Part shown: positions 8,792 to 15,819 of the stretch, one piece after another
Position numbering within the stretch: the stretch's first letter is position 1
How the letters are laid out: each line of letters opens with the position of its first letter
Source of the DNA: Clostridiales bacterium
GTDB lineage: Bacteria > Bacillota_A > Clostridia > Christensenellales > Aristaeellaceae
Assembly (NCBI GenBank): GCA_024684665.1
Contig: JAIKWN010000087.1
Location: forward strand, 1 to 40,058
Direction of reading: 5' to 3'
DNA: 40,058 bases
Notes under the pieces: model-generated
Databases searched by the model: none
Seen by the model: only the letters and a program-made list of their open reading frames with translations
Told to the model about the DNA's origin: nothing
Program-made: the position numbers and the translations under genes

Positions 8792-9700
8792 TCAGGTAAG
8801 GATTCTTTCGGCGGTGCTGTCGTCCGTAATAAGGATATCTAGATATGCCCCCATAAGGGCAGCACGGATCGCTTCAGCTTTTACCGTTCCGGCTGCGACC
8901 CCCACGACGCGCTGAAGCGTTCGCAGGGTCTCAAGGGATGTGCCAATAAGGCGGCCTTCCACCGGACTATCCACCGGTGTACCATCTCGCATGAGAAAAT
9001 GAGACAGCAGGTCGCCCACGGCGCCGCGCATTTTGAGATAGGCTAGGTCATTTTCGTTCAGAACACCGGTGCGGAAAATGGTCGCGTTTTCATCCATGGA
9101 ACCAATGCCCACGACAGTGACCTGGGAAAGGGGAATCATGCGCAGGATACCGGATATGCTCTCTTCCAGCAGCATGGCGCCTGCCATTTCTGCTGAGGAA
9201 GCAAGAAGAGGAGCGGGAATGAGGCGCAGATGGGCGTTGAATGCCGCGGCGCGGGTATCCGGCAGGTAGGGACTGACGCCACCGGTCAAGGAAACACAGG
9301 TGATCGGTTCTTCCGCCACTGCGGCCAGATTGTTGAGCACCCGGTTCAGGGTATCGCCGTATCCGATGTTGATGACTGTATCCCGGTGGATGCGCTCTGC
9401 CAGGTACATACTGGCTGCCTCCGCAATATTCGCGTTGCACTGAGCAGGATCTTCCGGAGCTGGGACGATGAATGCGTCGGAAAGACCGTAGGCGTCCATC
9501 AGGCGCTGCTCGAGTTCGGTGCGTTTCGCGCTACCTTCCCGCAGATGGAAGCGGATAACGCCGGTGCGCCTTGCGCGGTCCAACAGCTTCACGACCCTCA
9601 TGCGACCGATACCGAGCCGGTCGGAAATCTGCTGCTGGGTCATTTCCTGACTATAGTAGTACCAGGCGACCTTCGCGGTCAGCGCCTCTTCGTAATCCAT
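8792..9700 (-). CDS. lsrR: LsrR-like transcriptional regulator (SorC/DeoR-type)
   Basis: This 302-residue regulator has an N-terminal helix-turn-helix (WYYYSQEMTQQQISDRLGIG then RMRVVKLLDRAR, about residues 13-45) and a C-terminal sugar-phosphate-binding domain of the SorC type. Landmarks shared with LsrR are VINIGYGDTLN, VSLTGGVSPYLPD, LIPAPLLASSAEMA, VVGIGSMDENATI and RGAVGDLLSHF. In enterobacteria LsrR represses the lsr genes until phospho-AI-2 binds. The start at 9700 is chosen because GGAGGA lies immediately upstream; an in-frame start at 9733 lies in the leader. The gene is divergent from lsrACDBF, has its own consensus promoter, and a candidate operator overlaps its transcription start, which suggests autorepression. 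Confidence 0.9.
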   Translation of the reverse strand: MDYEEALTAKVAWYYYSQEMTQQQISDRLGIGRMRVVKLLDRARRTGVIRFHLREGSAKRTELEQRLMDAYGLSDAFIVPAPEDPAQCNANIAEAASMYLAERIHRDTVINIGYGDTLNRVLNNLAAVAEEPITCVSLTGGVSPYLPDTRAAAFNAHLRLIPAPLLASSAEMAGAMLLEESISGILRMIPLSQVTVVGIGSMDENATIFRTGVLNENDLAYLKMRGAVGDLLSHFLMRDGTPVDSPVEGRLIGTSLETLRTLQRVVGVAAGTVKAEAIRAALMGAYLDILITDDSTAERILT

Positions 9701-9731
9701 ACGTCCTCCGAAGAACAAAATCAAAACCGGC

Positions 9732-9743
9732 AAACAAATGTTC
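9732..9743 (-). promoter_or_regulatory. candidate LsrR operator in the lsrR leader
   Basis: On the - strand this reads GAACATTTGTTT, whose core AACA-N2-TGTT is a dyad. It begins eight bases after the lsrR -10 box, at about +2 to +13. The same 12-mer occurs in the lsrA leader in the matching orientation. Binding by LsrR is inferred from position and repetition, not demonstrated. Confidence 0.5.
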
Positions 9744-9751
9744 GCTCACAC

Positions 9752-9780
9752 AGTATAGCACCGGATGAATGCGCTGTCAA
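9752..9780 (-). promoter_or_regulatory. lsrR-lsrK-cupin promoter
   Basis: On the - strand TTGACA (9780-9775) and TATACT (9757-9752) are separated by exactly 17 bases, a near-perfect vegetative sigma-factor promoter. The predicted start is near 9745, about 45 bases before the lsrR ATG. Confidence 0.8.
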
Positions 9781-9783
9781 CGA

Positions 9784-9804
9784 TTTGCAATGCTCTATTA
9801 CAAA
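9784..9804. promoter_or_regulatory. inverted repeat upstream of the lsrR -35 box
   Basis: TTTGCAAT (9784-9791) and ATTACAAA (9797-9804) form an inverted repeat with seven of eight matches and a five-base spacer. It lies immediately upstream of the lsrR -35 box and about 125 bases upstream of the lsrA -35 box. It could bind LsrR or a second regulator; nothing else identifies the protein. Confidence 0.4.
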
Positions 9805-9886
9805 TGATTGAACAAGTTAATGATGATTTCTTTGGAGGAACCAACGGATTTCAATATGAGGGCGCTGCATTCTTTTTAAAAAGTAT

Positions 9887-9911
9887 CGGAAAATTTGTCG
9901 GCTATTTTCCG
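9887..9911. promoter_or_regulatory. inverted repeat just upstream of the lsrA promoter
   Basis: CGGAAAA (9887-9893) and TTTTCCG (9905-9911) are perfect inverted arms with an 11-base spacer, ending 17 bases before the lsrA -35 box. The position suits an activator or a second repressor contact. A short palindrome CTTTTTAAAAAG lies just before it at 9872-9883. No gene is seen in the 319 bases between lsrR and lsrA. Confidence 0.35.
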
Positions 9912-9928
9912 GATGGGTCCTACAGGTG

Positions 9929-9957
9929 TTGACAAAGCGAGGCGAACGGGGTATCAT
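9929..9957 (+). promoter_or_regulatory. lsrACDBF promoter
   Basis: TTGACA (9929-9934) and TATCAT (9952-9957) are separated by 17 bases. The predicted start is near 9964, leaving a leader of about 55 bases before the lsrA ATG at 10020. Confidence 0.78.
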
Positions 9958-9981
9958 AGAAAAGCAAAAACAGGAATGGCT

Positions 9982-9993
9982 GAACATTTGTTT
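9982..9993 (+). promoter_or_regulatory. candidate LsrR operator in the lsrA leader
   Basis: GAACATTTGTTT repeats exactly the element in the lsrR leader, with the dyad core AACA-N2-TGTT. It lies at about +18 to +29 of the lsrA transcript, where a bound repressor could block elongation or initiation. Confidence 0.5.
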
Positions 9994-10019
9994 AATCCGT
10001 CGGGATGGAGGGATACGCC

Positions 10020-11537
10020 ATGGCGCAGGAGAACACCGCAAGGCTCTCGGTTCGCGGCGTTACCAAAGCCTTTGGGTCCAACGTCGTTCTGAAAGGGATC
10101 GACCTGGACGTGGCGCCAGGCTCCGTACTAGCGCTCATCGGCGGGAACGGCGCTGGGAAGAGCACGCTGGTCAAGATCATCATGGGCATCTATCAGGCGG
10201 ACAGCGGCGAGATTTTTCTTGAAGGACTGCCCTGCCGCTTGGGCAGTCCCTCAGCCTCGCTAGCTGCTGGCATTTATATGGTTCCTCAGGAACCAATGCT
10301 CTTCCCCAATATGACCGTTCTCGAGAATATCCTGATGGGATTCCATGAGGGTGAGCCTGAGTTGCGGCGACGCTTGGACGAGCATATGCGGGAACTGGAT
10401 TTTCACTTGAACCTTTCCCGTAAGGCCGGAACCCTCTCCATTGCGGAGCAGCAGCTGGTCGAGATCCTCCGAGGCCTCATGCGGGAGGCGAAGCTTCTGA
10501 TCCTGGACGAGCCCACCAGCGCGCTAACCTTTGGCGAAGTGCAGGCGCTCTTCCGGGTCGTACAGGACCTGAAGGCACGCGGCATCAGTATGATCTACAT
10601 TACCCACCGACTCAACGAGGTCTTTGAGATTGCGACGGATGTAGCTATCATGCGCGACGGCGCGATCACTCTGCGTGGACCGGTAGGGGAATTCAACAAA
10701 GAGATGCTTATTCGCGGTCTGTTGCCGGGCGATGCGGAGGTCCGCGTTCCCGGTGGAGATACGGATATCCCCGTTCCTTATGAAACTCTGAAACCGGTGC
10801 TTCAGGTCAGGCATCTCACGGGATATGGCTTTACGGACATCTCTTTTGACTTGTACCCGGGAGAAATTCTGGGGATTGCCGGCGTGGTCGGTGCAGGGCG
10901 GACGGAACTGATCAGCACCATCTTCGGCCGGGACAAGGTCCTTTCTGGACAGGTTCTTCTGGAAGGGAAGGATATTACCGGGCTTTCCACTGGCCAGATT
11001 CTGAAGGAAGGTATCAATTTCGTTCCGGAAGACCGGCATTATCACGGACTATTCAAAATCCGCTCTATCTCTTCCAATACAACGTCCGCCCTTCTGGGGA
11101 CGGATGAGATTGGTAAAGCCAACATCAACCGTCGCCGGCAGAAAGAGATCGCGCAGAAATATGTCGATGAATTCCGCACGAAGATCGTCTCACTCGAAGA
11201 TCTCATCGGCGGGCTTTCTGGTGGAAACCAGCAGAAGGTTGTAATTGGCAGGGCGCTTTCCACGTCGCCCAAGGTCGTGATTCTGGATGAACCGACCCGC
11301 GGCATCGACGCGGCTGCCCGCGGTGATGTGTATAACATCATTCATCAATTAAAAGCTGCCGGCGTGGCGGTTCTCATGGTTTCCTCCGACATTGAAGAAG
11401 TTGTTGAACTAGCCGACCGCGCGATCACGGTCTACCGGGGACGCATCAACGGCGAGTTCCGCCGGGAAGAGATCACCCAGGACAGCCTGACCTCCGCTTC
11501 CTTCGGAATCGGGCAGGAAAAGGCGGTGACGGTATGA
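10020..11537 (+). CDS. lsrA: AI-2 ABC importer ATP-binding protein LsrA
   Basis: This 505-residue protein has two tandem ATPase domains, as in sugar importers of the Rbs/Lsr type. Domain 1 carries Walker A GGNGAGKST (about residues 42-50), a degenerate signature LSIAEQQLVEI and Walker B LLILDEPTSAL. Domain 2 carries the usual degenerate Walker A GVVGAGRTEL, the signature LSGGNQQKV and Walker B VVILDEPTRGID. It would power AI-2 import on the cytoplasmic face with LsrC and LsrD. The ATG at 10020 has GGAGGG seven bases upstream; the ATG at 10005 lies too close upstream to share that site. The stop overlaps the lsrC start by four bases (ATGA), indicating translational coupling. Confidence 0.92.
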   Translation: MAQENTARLSVRGVTKAFGSNVVLKGIDLDVAPGSVLALIGGNGAGKSTLVKIIMGIYQADSGEIFLEGLPCRLGSPSASLAAGIYMVPQEPMLFPNMTVLENILMGFHEGEPELRRRLDEHMRELDFHLNLSRKAGTLSIAEQQLVEILRGLMREAKLLILDEPTSALTFGEVQALFRVVQDLKARGISMIYITHRLNEVFEIATDVAIMRDGAITLRGPVGEFNKEMLIRGLLPGDAEVRVPGGDTDIPVPYETLKPVLQVRHLTGYGFTDISFDLYPGEILGIAGVVGAGRTELISTIFGRDKVLSGQVLLEGKDITGLSTGQILKEGINFVPEDRHYHGLFKIRSISSNTTSALLGTDEIGKANINRRRQKEIAQKYVDEFRTKIVSLEDLIGGLSGGNQQKVVIGRALSTSPKVVILDEPTRGIDAAARGDVYNIIHQLKAAGVAVLMVSSDIEEVVELADRAITVYRGRINGEFRREEITQDSLTSASFGIGQEKAVTV

Positions 11538-12547
11538 AAACACTCCGGAATCTGTTTCGGGCGCGATGGATGTCAAGCCTTGTTTTCCTTATTCTCCTTT
11601 TCCTGATCACCGGAATCGCAGACAGTGCTTTCTTGAATTACAGCAATATCATTACTTGCTTCAATACGGCGACCATGTATACGCTTCTCGCTATCGGGAT
11701 CGCATTTGTCATCATGACCGGGGAGATCGACGTCTCCATCGGCGCGATTCTGGGACTTTCAGCCGCTGTCACTGGGCTGATTGCCAAAAGCAGCGGCGGC
11801 ATCCTGCAGATGCTCTTCTGCTGCGTGCTGATCGGCGCAGCAGTAGGGCTGTTCAACGGTGTGGGAGTAGCTTTCTTCGGCGTGCCATCTCTCATCTTCA
11901 CATTGGGAACCAACGGCGTGCTTCGGGGAATCATTTATATCGTGACGGACGGGCGTACGGTTGAGAACTTCGGTGCCGCTTTTTCTGGCATCGGGAACCG
12001 CGTGCTCTTTGCGGAGATCTCCGTCTATTATGCGGTAACGCTCGTTTTTGTGGCTCTTGCTCACCTTGTGCTTACCCGAACCCGACGGGGCAAGTACTTT
12101 ATCGCGGTGGGTGATAACCCAGGCGGGGCGAATCTCGTCGGCATTTCCGTGCTCAGGACCAAATTGCTGGCTTATGTGCTCTGCGGTGTGTTTGCCGGAA
12201 TGGGCGGATTCGTGTTCGCTTCAAAGTACGGCCAAGTCATGAACACTGCGGGCAACGGTTACGAAATGACTGCCATTGCGGCCTGCGTGTTGGGTGGGAT
12301 TTCACTCTCTGGCGGTCTCGGCAACATGCTGGGCGCCGCTATCGGAGCGGTGATCATGTCTTCCATCTCGAGGCTTCTGGTCTTCATTGGCTTGCCATCC
12401 ACTTACGACAACACGATCACGGGCGTCATGCTGATCCTCATCGTGGTAGTGGACGCACTGACCCAGCGTCGTGCTATCGAGATGGCGAGAAGAAAACGTC
12501 TCCTTTCCCGGGCATCGGTCGGCAGCGCGGAAGGAGGGAAGGCATGA
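11534..12547 (+). CDS. lsrC: AI-2 ABC importer permease LsrC
   Basis: This 337-residue protein is a membrane subunit of the Rbs/Lsr permease family (BPD_transp_2), with about 8-10 hydrophobic segments. Conserved features are MTGEIDVSIGAILGLSAAVTG-type residues near 60-80 and a gapped cytoplasmic loop GDNPGGANLVGI near 195-205, followed by AACVLGGISLSGG. It pairs with the next permease to form the AI-2 channel. It overlaps both lsrA and lsrD by four bases, so all three are translationally coupled. Being first of two permeases, it corresponds to LsrC by order; the sequence alone would also fit a ribose-type permease. Confidence 0.9.
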   Translation: MKTLRNLFRARWMSSLVFLILLFLITGIADSAFLNYSNIITCFNTATMYTLLAIGIAFVIMTGEIDVSIGAILGLSAAVTGLIAKSSGGILQMLFCCVLIGAAVGLFNGVGVAFFGVPSLIFTLGTNGVLRGIIYIVTDGRTVENFGAAFSGIGNRVLFAEISVYYAVTLVFVALAHLVLTRTRRGKYFIAVGDNPGGANLVGISVLRTKLLAYVLCGVFAGMGGFVFASKYGQVMNTAGNGYEMTAIAACVLGGISLSGGLGNMLGAAIGAVIMSSISRLLVFIGLPSTYDNTITGVMLILIVVVDALTQRRAIEMARRKRLLSRASVGSAEGGKA

Positions 12548-13572
12548 AGTTTTTGAAGCGCCTTTTCAGGCGGTGGGAGGCTTTCCTCGTTCTGTTCCTG
12601 ATCCTTGAGTTTGTGGTATTTGGCGCGGTGAACCCGAAGTTCCTGAAACCCGCCTCCATCATGAACAGTATCGTCAATTACATTAGCGTCTGCATCATCT
12701 CTCTCTTCGTAACACTGGTGCTCATCACCGGCGGAATTGACATCCAGGTGGCTTCCATCATCGGTCTAACCAGCATCATCGAGGGCGTACTCTGGAGCGA
12801 CGCCGGCTGGAACATTTGGGCTGCGGTGGCGGCGGCTGCGCTAGCCGCGGCGGCTTGCGGCGCTCTCTCCGGCTTTTTCATCGCTTACTGCGGTGTGCAG
12901 CCCATGGTAGTGACTCTGGGCGGAAGCTTCCTCTATTCCGGGCTCGCGCTGCTCGTCTCCGGCATGTCCGCTACTCCCGCCTATCAGGGGATCAGCGGCT
13001 TCCCAGCGAAGGAAGGAAAAGTTTTCCGAGATTTCCGCTTCCTTGGCAAGGGAGAGATTTTCGGTGTGCCGACACAGATCGTGATCTATGTCGTTCTCAT
13101 CGTTTTCTGTGCCTGGCTGCTGCATCGTACGAAATACGGCGAGCGGCTGTACCTCATCGGCGTTAACCGACAGGCTGCGGAATATTCCGGAATCCACACC
13201 CGCAGCGTGATCCTCAGCACCTATGTTCTTTCCGCTGTCAGCGCTGCCTTGGCCGGAACGCTGCTCACAGCGAATGTGAACTCCGCTAAATACAATCTGG
13301 GCGGGGGATATACGCTTGCCATTATCACCGCGGTCGTCTTGGGCGGGACCAGTAACAACGGCGGCAAGGGGAGCATTCTGGGAACGGTACTTGCGAGCCT
13401 CATCATCTGTATCCTGCGTTACGGACTGCCGCTCTGCTTTGGCGTCAGCACGCAGAATCTGGACCTGCCGGTGGGCATCATCCTGGTGCTTGTCGTTCTG
13501 GGCCGTGAGATTGCGGGGCGGAACATGATCGGCGAAGCGGTGAAAAAGCTGCGCCGCCGCAGGGGCGCCTGA
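12544..13572 (+). CDS. lsrD: AI-2 ABC importer permease LsrD
   Basis: This 342-residue protein is the second membrane subunit of the same family. It has ITGGIDIQVASIIGLTSI near residue 60, the loop GVNRQAAEYSGIHTRS near 205-220, and AVVLGGTSNNGGKGSILGT near 260-275. AAGGAGGG lies just before the ATG, inside the end of lsrC. The pair LsrC/LsrD would form the heterodimeric membrane channel. Assignment as LsrD rests on order and on the neighbouring lsrB, lsrF and lsrK. The stop is followed by a 77-base gap with a small hairpin before lsrB. Confidence 0.9.
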   Translation: MKFLKRLFRRWEAFLVLFLILEFVVFGAVNPKFLKPASIMNSIVNYISVCIISLFVTLVLITGGIDIQVASIIGLTSIIEGVLWSDAGWNIWAAVAAAALAAAACGALSGFFIAYCGVQPMVVTLGGSFLYSGLALLVSGMSATPAYQGISGFPAKEGKVFRDFRFLGKGEIFGVPTQIVIYVVLIVFCAWLLHRTKYGERLYLIGVNRQAAEYSGIHTRSVILSTYVLSAVSAALAGTLLTANVNSAKYNLGGGYTLAIITAVVLGGTSNNGGKGSILGTVLASLIICILRYGLPLCFGVSTQNLDLPVGIILVLVVLGREIAGRNMIGEAVKKLRRRRGA

Positions 13573-13597
13573 TACGGCTTTTCATTTTGTATTTCAA

Positions 13598-13617
13598 GGG
13601 GCGCGGAACCACGCCTC
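13598..13617 (+). other. stem-loop upstream of lsrB
   Basis: GGGGCG (13598-13603) pairs with CGCCTC (13612-13617), with one G-U pair and an eight-base loop. It lies between the lsrD stop and the lsrB ribosome binding site, with no T run after it. It may mark an mRNA processing or stabilising point for the abundant binding protein. Confidence 0.4.
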
Positions 13618-13649
13618 CTGAGATAAATATTTTTGAGGAGGAACCCATC

Positions 13650-14717
13650 ATGAAGAAAGTCCTCTCGATGATCCTGGCGCTTTGCGTGATCTTCACGCTG
13701 GCGTCCGCGGCGCTTGCAGACGGCAAGAGCCCGGTTGACGGAATGACGGTTGCCTTCATCCCGAAGGTTTCCGGCAACTCCTTCTTCGAGGCAGCCAACG
13801 ACGGCGCGCAGAAGTATGCGGCGGGCTGGGGCCTTACGGTTGACTACATTGGCTCTCCGGATGCCTCTGTCACCACGCAGCTGGAGCTGATCCAGCAGGC
13901 GATCGACAAGGGCGTGGACGCTATCTGTATCTCTTCCGTGGACGCTACCGCGCTGGATGAGAAGCTGCAGGAAGCACAGGACGCTGGCATCTATGTCAGC
14001 ACCTGGGACTCCGACGTGTCTCCTGACTCCCGTGCGCTGATGGTTTCCCAGGGCACCGCGGCGGTTCTTGGCCCGATGCTGGTGGAAATGGGCGTCGAGT
14101 CCCTGAAGGAACGCGGTGTGGACGTGAACGGCGAAGTCAAGTACGTCTGGCACTTCTCCAACCCCTCCGTTGCGGACCAGAACAGCTGGTACGTGGCTGG
14201 TGAGCAGTACATCAAGGATACCTATCCTACTTGGGTTGCGATCCATGATCCCTACTATTCCGAGCAGGATCCGGCGAAGTCCGTCTCCATCGGCGAGGCT
14301 CTTCTTGAGGCGAACCCCGACGTGGATCTCATCATCTGCAACGACTCCACTGCTCTTCCGGGTCAGTGTGGCGCTGCCCAGAACAAAGGCCTGACCGCGA
14401 AGGACGTCACCATTACCGGCTTCTGCCCGCCCTCCGGTATGACCACCTATCTGGAGAACGGCATCTGCACCCGCTGGGGCCTGTGGGACTGCGGCATCCA
14501 GGGCGCGATGGGCTGCTACCTGGCGGCTTATATCTCTGCCGGCAACACCGTGCACGTGGGCGACAAAGTTGACATCCCGGACATCGGCGCGGTCGAGATT
14601 CTTGCAAACAGTGACCTTGTGGAAGGCCAGGAGACCGCTGCGGAGAACAACGGCGTTGTGCTTCTGCCCGAGCGTGTTGTCTTCACCGCGGAGAACGTGG
14701 CGAATTATCCCTTCTGA
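13650..14717 (+). CDS. lsrB: AI-2 binding protein LsrB
   Basis: This 355-residue protein has a signal peptide (about 23 residues, ending SAALA) and a type I periplasmic-binding fold. It matches LsrB strongly: VAFIPKVSGNSFFEAANDGA, TWDSD, SNPSVADQNSW, ALPGQCGAAQ and a C-terminus VVLLPERVVFTAENV. Of the six AI-2 contacts known in Salmonella LsrB (Lys35, Asp116, Asp166, Gln167, Pro220, Ala222), five are visible as Lys39, Asp120, Asp176, Gln177 and Pro237. The sixth appears to be Gln239 instead of Ala. Clostridial LsrB receptors with altered contact residues have been described, so AI-2 binding remains likely. There is no lipobox. GAGGAGG precedes the ATG at 13650; the longer upstream frame has no start signal. 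Confidence 0.92.
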   Translation: MKKVLSMILALCVIFTLASAALADGKSPVDGMTVAFIPKVSGNSFFEAANDGAQKYAAGWGLTVDYIGSPDASVTTQLELIQQAIDKGVDAICISSVDATALDEKLQEAQDAGIYVSTWDSDVSPDSRALMVSQGTAAVLGPMLVEMGVESLKERGVDVNGEVKYVWHFSNPSVADQNSWYVAGEQYIKDTYPTWVAIHDPYYSEQDPAKSVSIGEALLEANPDVDLIICNDSTALPGQCGAAQNKGLTAKDVTITGFCPPSGMTTYLENGICTRWGLWDCGIQGAMGCYLAAYISAGNTVHVGDKVDIPDIGAVEILANSDLVEGQETAAENNGVVLLPERVVFTAENVANYPF

Positions 14718-14727
14718 TGAAGGAACC

Positions 14728-14749
14728 GAAGGGGCCGCAAGGCTCCTTC
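14728..14749 (+). other. first stem-loop between lsrB and lsrF
   Basis: GAAGGGGCC (14728-14736) pairs with GGCTCCTTC (14741-14749), with one G-U pair, around a GCAA tetraloop. It starts ten bases after the lsrB stop and is followed only by TCTTT. This looks like a 3' stabiliser or partial terminator that keeps lsrB mRNA above lsrF mRNA. Confidence 0.6.
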
Positions 14750-14754
14750 TCTTT

Positions 14755-14787
14755 GGCCGCGCGGGCGGCAGGACGCCTCTCGCGGCC
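14755..14787 (+). other. second stem-loop between lsrB and lsrF
   Basis: GGCCGCG (14755-14761) pairs with CGCGGCC (14781-14787) across a 19-base GC-rich loop. It directly follows the GCAA-loop hairpin. A single T-poor tail argues against full termination. Confidence 0.45.
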
Positions 14788-14828
14788 TCTCATGTCAATT
14801 TCAACCGACGGAAAGGAGCGGACCTCCC

Positions 14829-15728
14829 ATGGCGGATAAAGACGGGCTCAAAGTGGCCAAGGACTATCATACTGAAACCCCGTTTGCAAACAGTGTGCCT
14901 TTCTATGTAAAAGGAGCGAATAATCTCGACTGGGGGATGAAAAAACACCTGGCGAACATCTTCAATCCAAAGAGCGGCAACACCGTGATGTTCGCCTTTG
15001 ACCACGGCTATTTTATGGGTTCCACCGCGGGACTGGAGCGACTGGACCTCGTGATCCCGAAGCTGATGGGGGAGATGGACTGCCTGATGGGCACCCGTGG
15101 AGCGCTTCGCGGCTGTGTTCCGCCGGAGAACCGCAAGGCTATCGCCCTGCGCGTTTCTTCCGGCTCCTCCATGCTGAACGACGACCTCAGCCACGAAGTG
15201 GTGGCGGTAGACGTCGAAGACGCCATCCGCATGAACGCAGACTGCATGGCGGTGCAGACCTTCATTGGCGCGGACGGGCAACTTGCCTCCATCGATAACC
15301 TGAGCCGGGTGATCAACGCCGGCTTCCGCTACAGCATCCCGACGCTTGGCGTTGTCGCGGTGGGCAAGGAGATGGCGAGGACATCCCGCTTCTTCAAGCT
15401 GGCGACCCGCATCATTGCGGAGATGGGCGTGCAGCTGGTCAAGACTTACTACTTCGAGGATCCGGACGATCCGAACGGCTTCGAAGAAGTCGTAGCGGCC
15501 TGTCCGGTGCCGATCGTCGTCGCCGGCGGAAAGAAACTTCCGGAGCAGGAAGCGCTGACCATGGCATACAATTCGATTCAGTGTGGCGCCCGGGGCCTCG
15601 ATATGGGGCGGAATATCTTCCAGTCCCCGCATTCCGTCGAGATGGCGAGGGCAATCCGGAAGATCGTGCATGAAGGCGCAACGGACAAGGAAGCCTTCGA
15701 ATTCTATCAGGACGCGATTCATGCGTAA
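14829..15728 (+). CDS. lsrF: 3-hydroxy-2,4-pentadione 5-phosphate thiolase LsrF
   Basis: This 299-residue TIM-barrel protein of the class I aldolase fold is LsrF, which transfers an acetyl group from the phospho-AI-2 breakdown product to CoA, giving DHAP and acetyl-CoA. Clear matches are LDWGMKKHLANIFNP, VMFAFDHGYFMGSTAGLER, DCLMGTRGALR, VGKEMARTSRFFKLATRI, EMGVQLVKTYYFED, CPVPIVVAGGKKLPE (with the barrel-end lysines) and GLDMGRNIFQSPHSVEM. It differs from enterobacterial LsrF by a small insertion after TYYFED (DPDDPNGFEE). AAAGGAG lies ten bases before the ATG. It is the last recognisable lsr gene; lsrG does not follow, and an AEC permease comes next after a strong hairpin. Confidence 0.94.
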   Translation: MADKDGLKVAKDYHTETPFANSVPFYVKGANNLDWGMKKHLANIFNPKSGNTVMFAFDHGYFMGSTAGLERLDLVIPKLMGEMDCLMGTRGALRGCVPPENRKAIALRVSSGSSMLNDDLSHEVVAVDVEDAIRMNADCMAVQTFIGADGQLASIDNLSRVINAGFRYSIPTLGVVAVGKEMARTSRFFKLATRIIAEMGVQLVKTYYFEDPDDPNGFEEVVAACPVPIVVAGGKKLPEQEALTMAYNSIQCGARGLDMGRNIFQSPHSVEMARAIRKIVHEGATDKEAFEFYQDAIHA

Positions 15729-15763
15729 GCCGATTGACGAATTAAAGAACACATGATAATCTG

Positions 15764-15789
15764 TGGACAGGGGCGTTTGCCTCTGTCCA
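15764..15789 (+). other. strong stem-loop between lsrF and the AEC permease gene
   Basis: An 11-base-pair stem runs from TGGACAGGGGC (15764-15774) to GCCTCTGTCCA (15779-15789), with one G-U pair and a GTTT loop. The tail TCTTTACATATTCTC is only moderately T-rich. It probably ends a share of lsr transcripts, leaving reduced expression of the permease gene downstream. Confidence 0.6.
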
Positions 15790-15819
15790 TCTTTACATAT
15801 TCTCTTCAGGAGGCCGATT

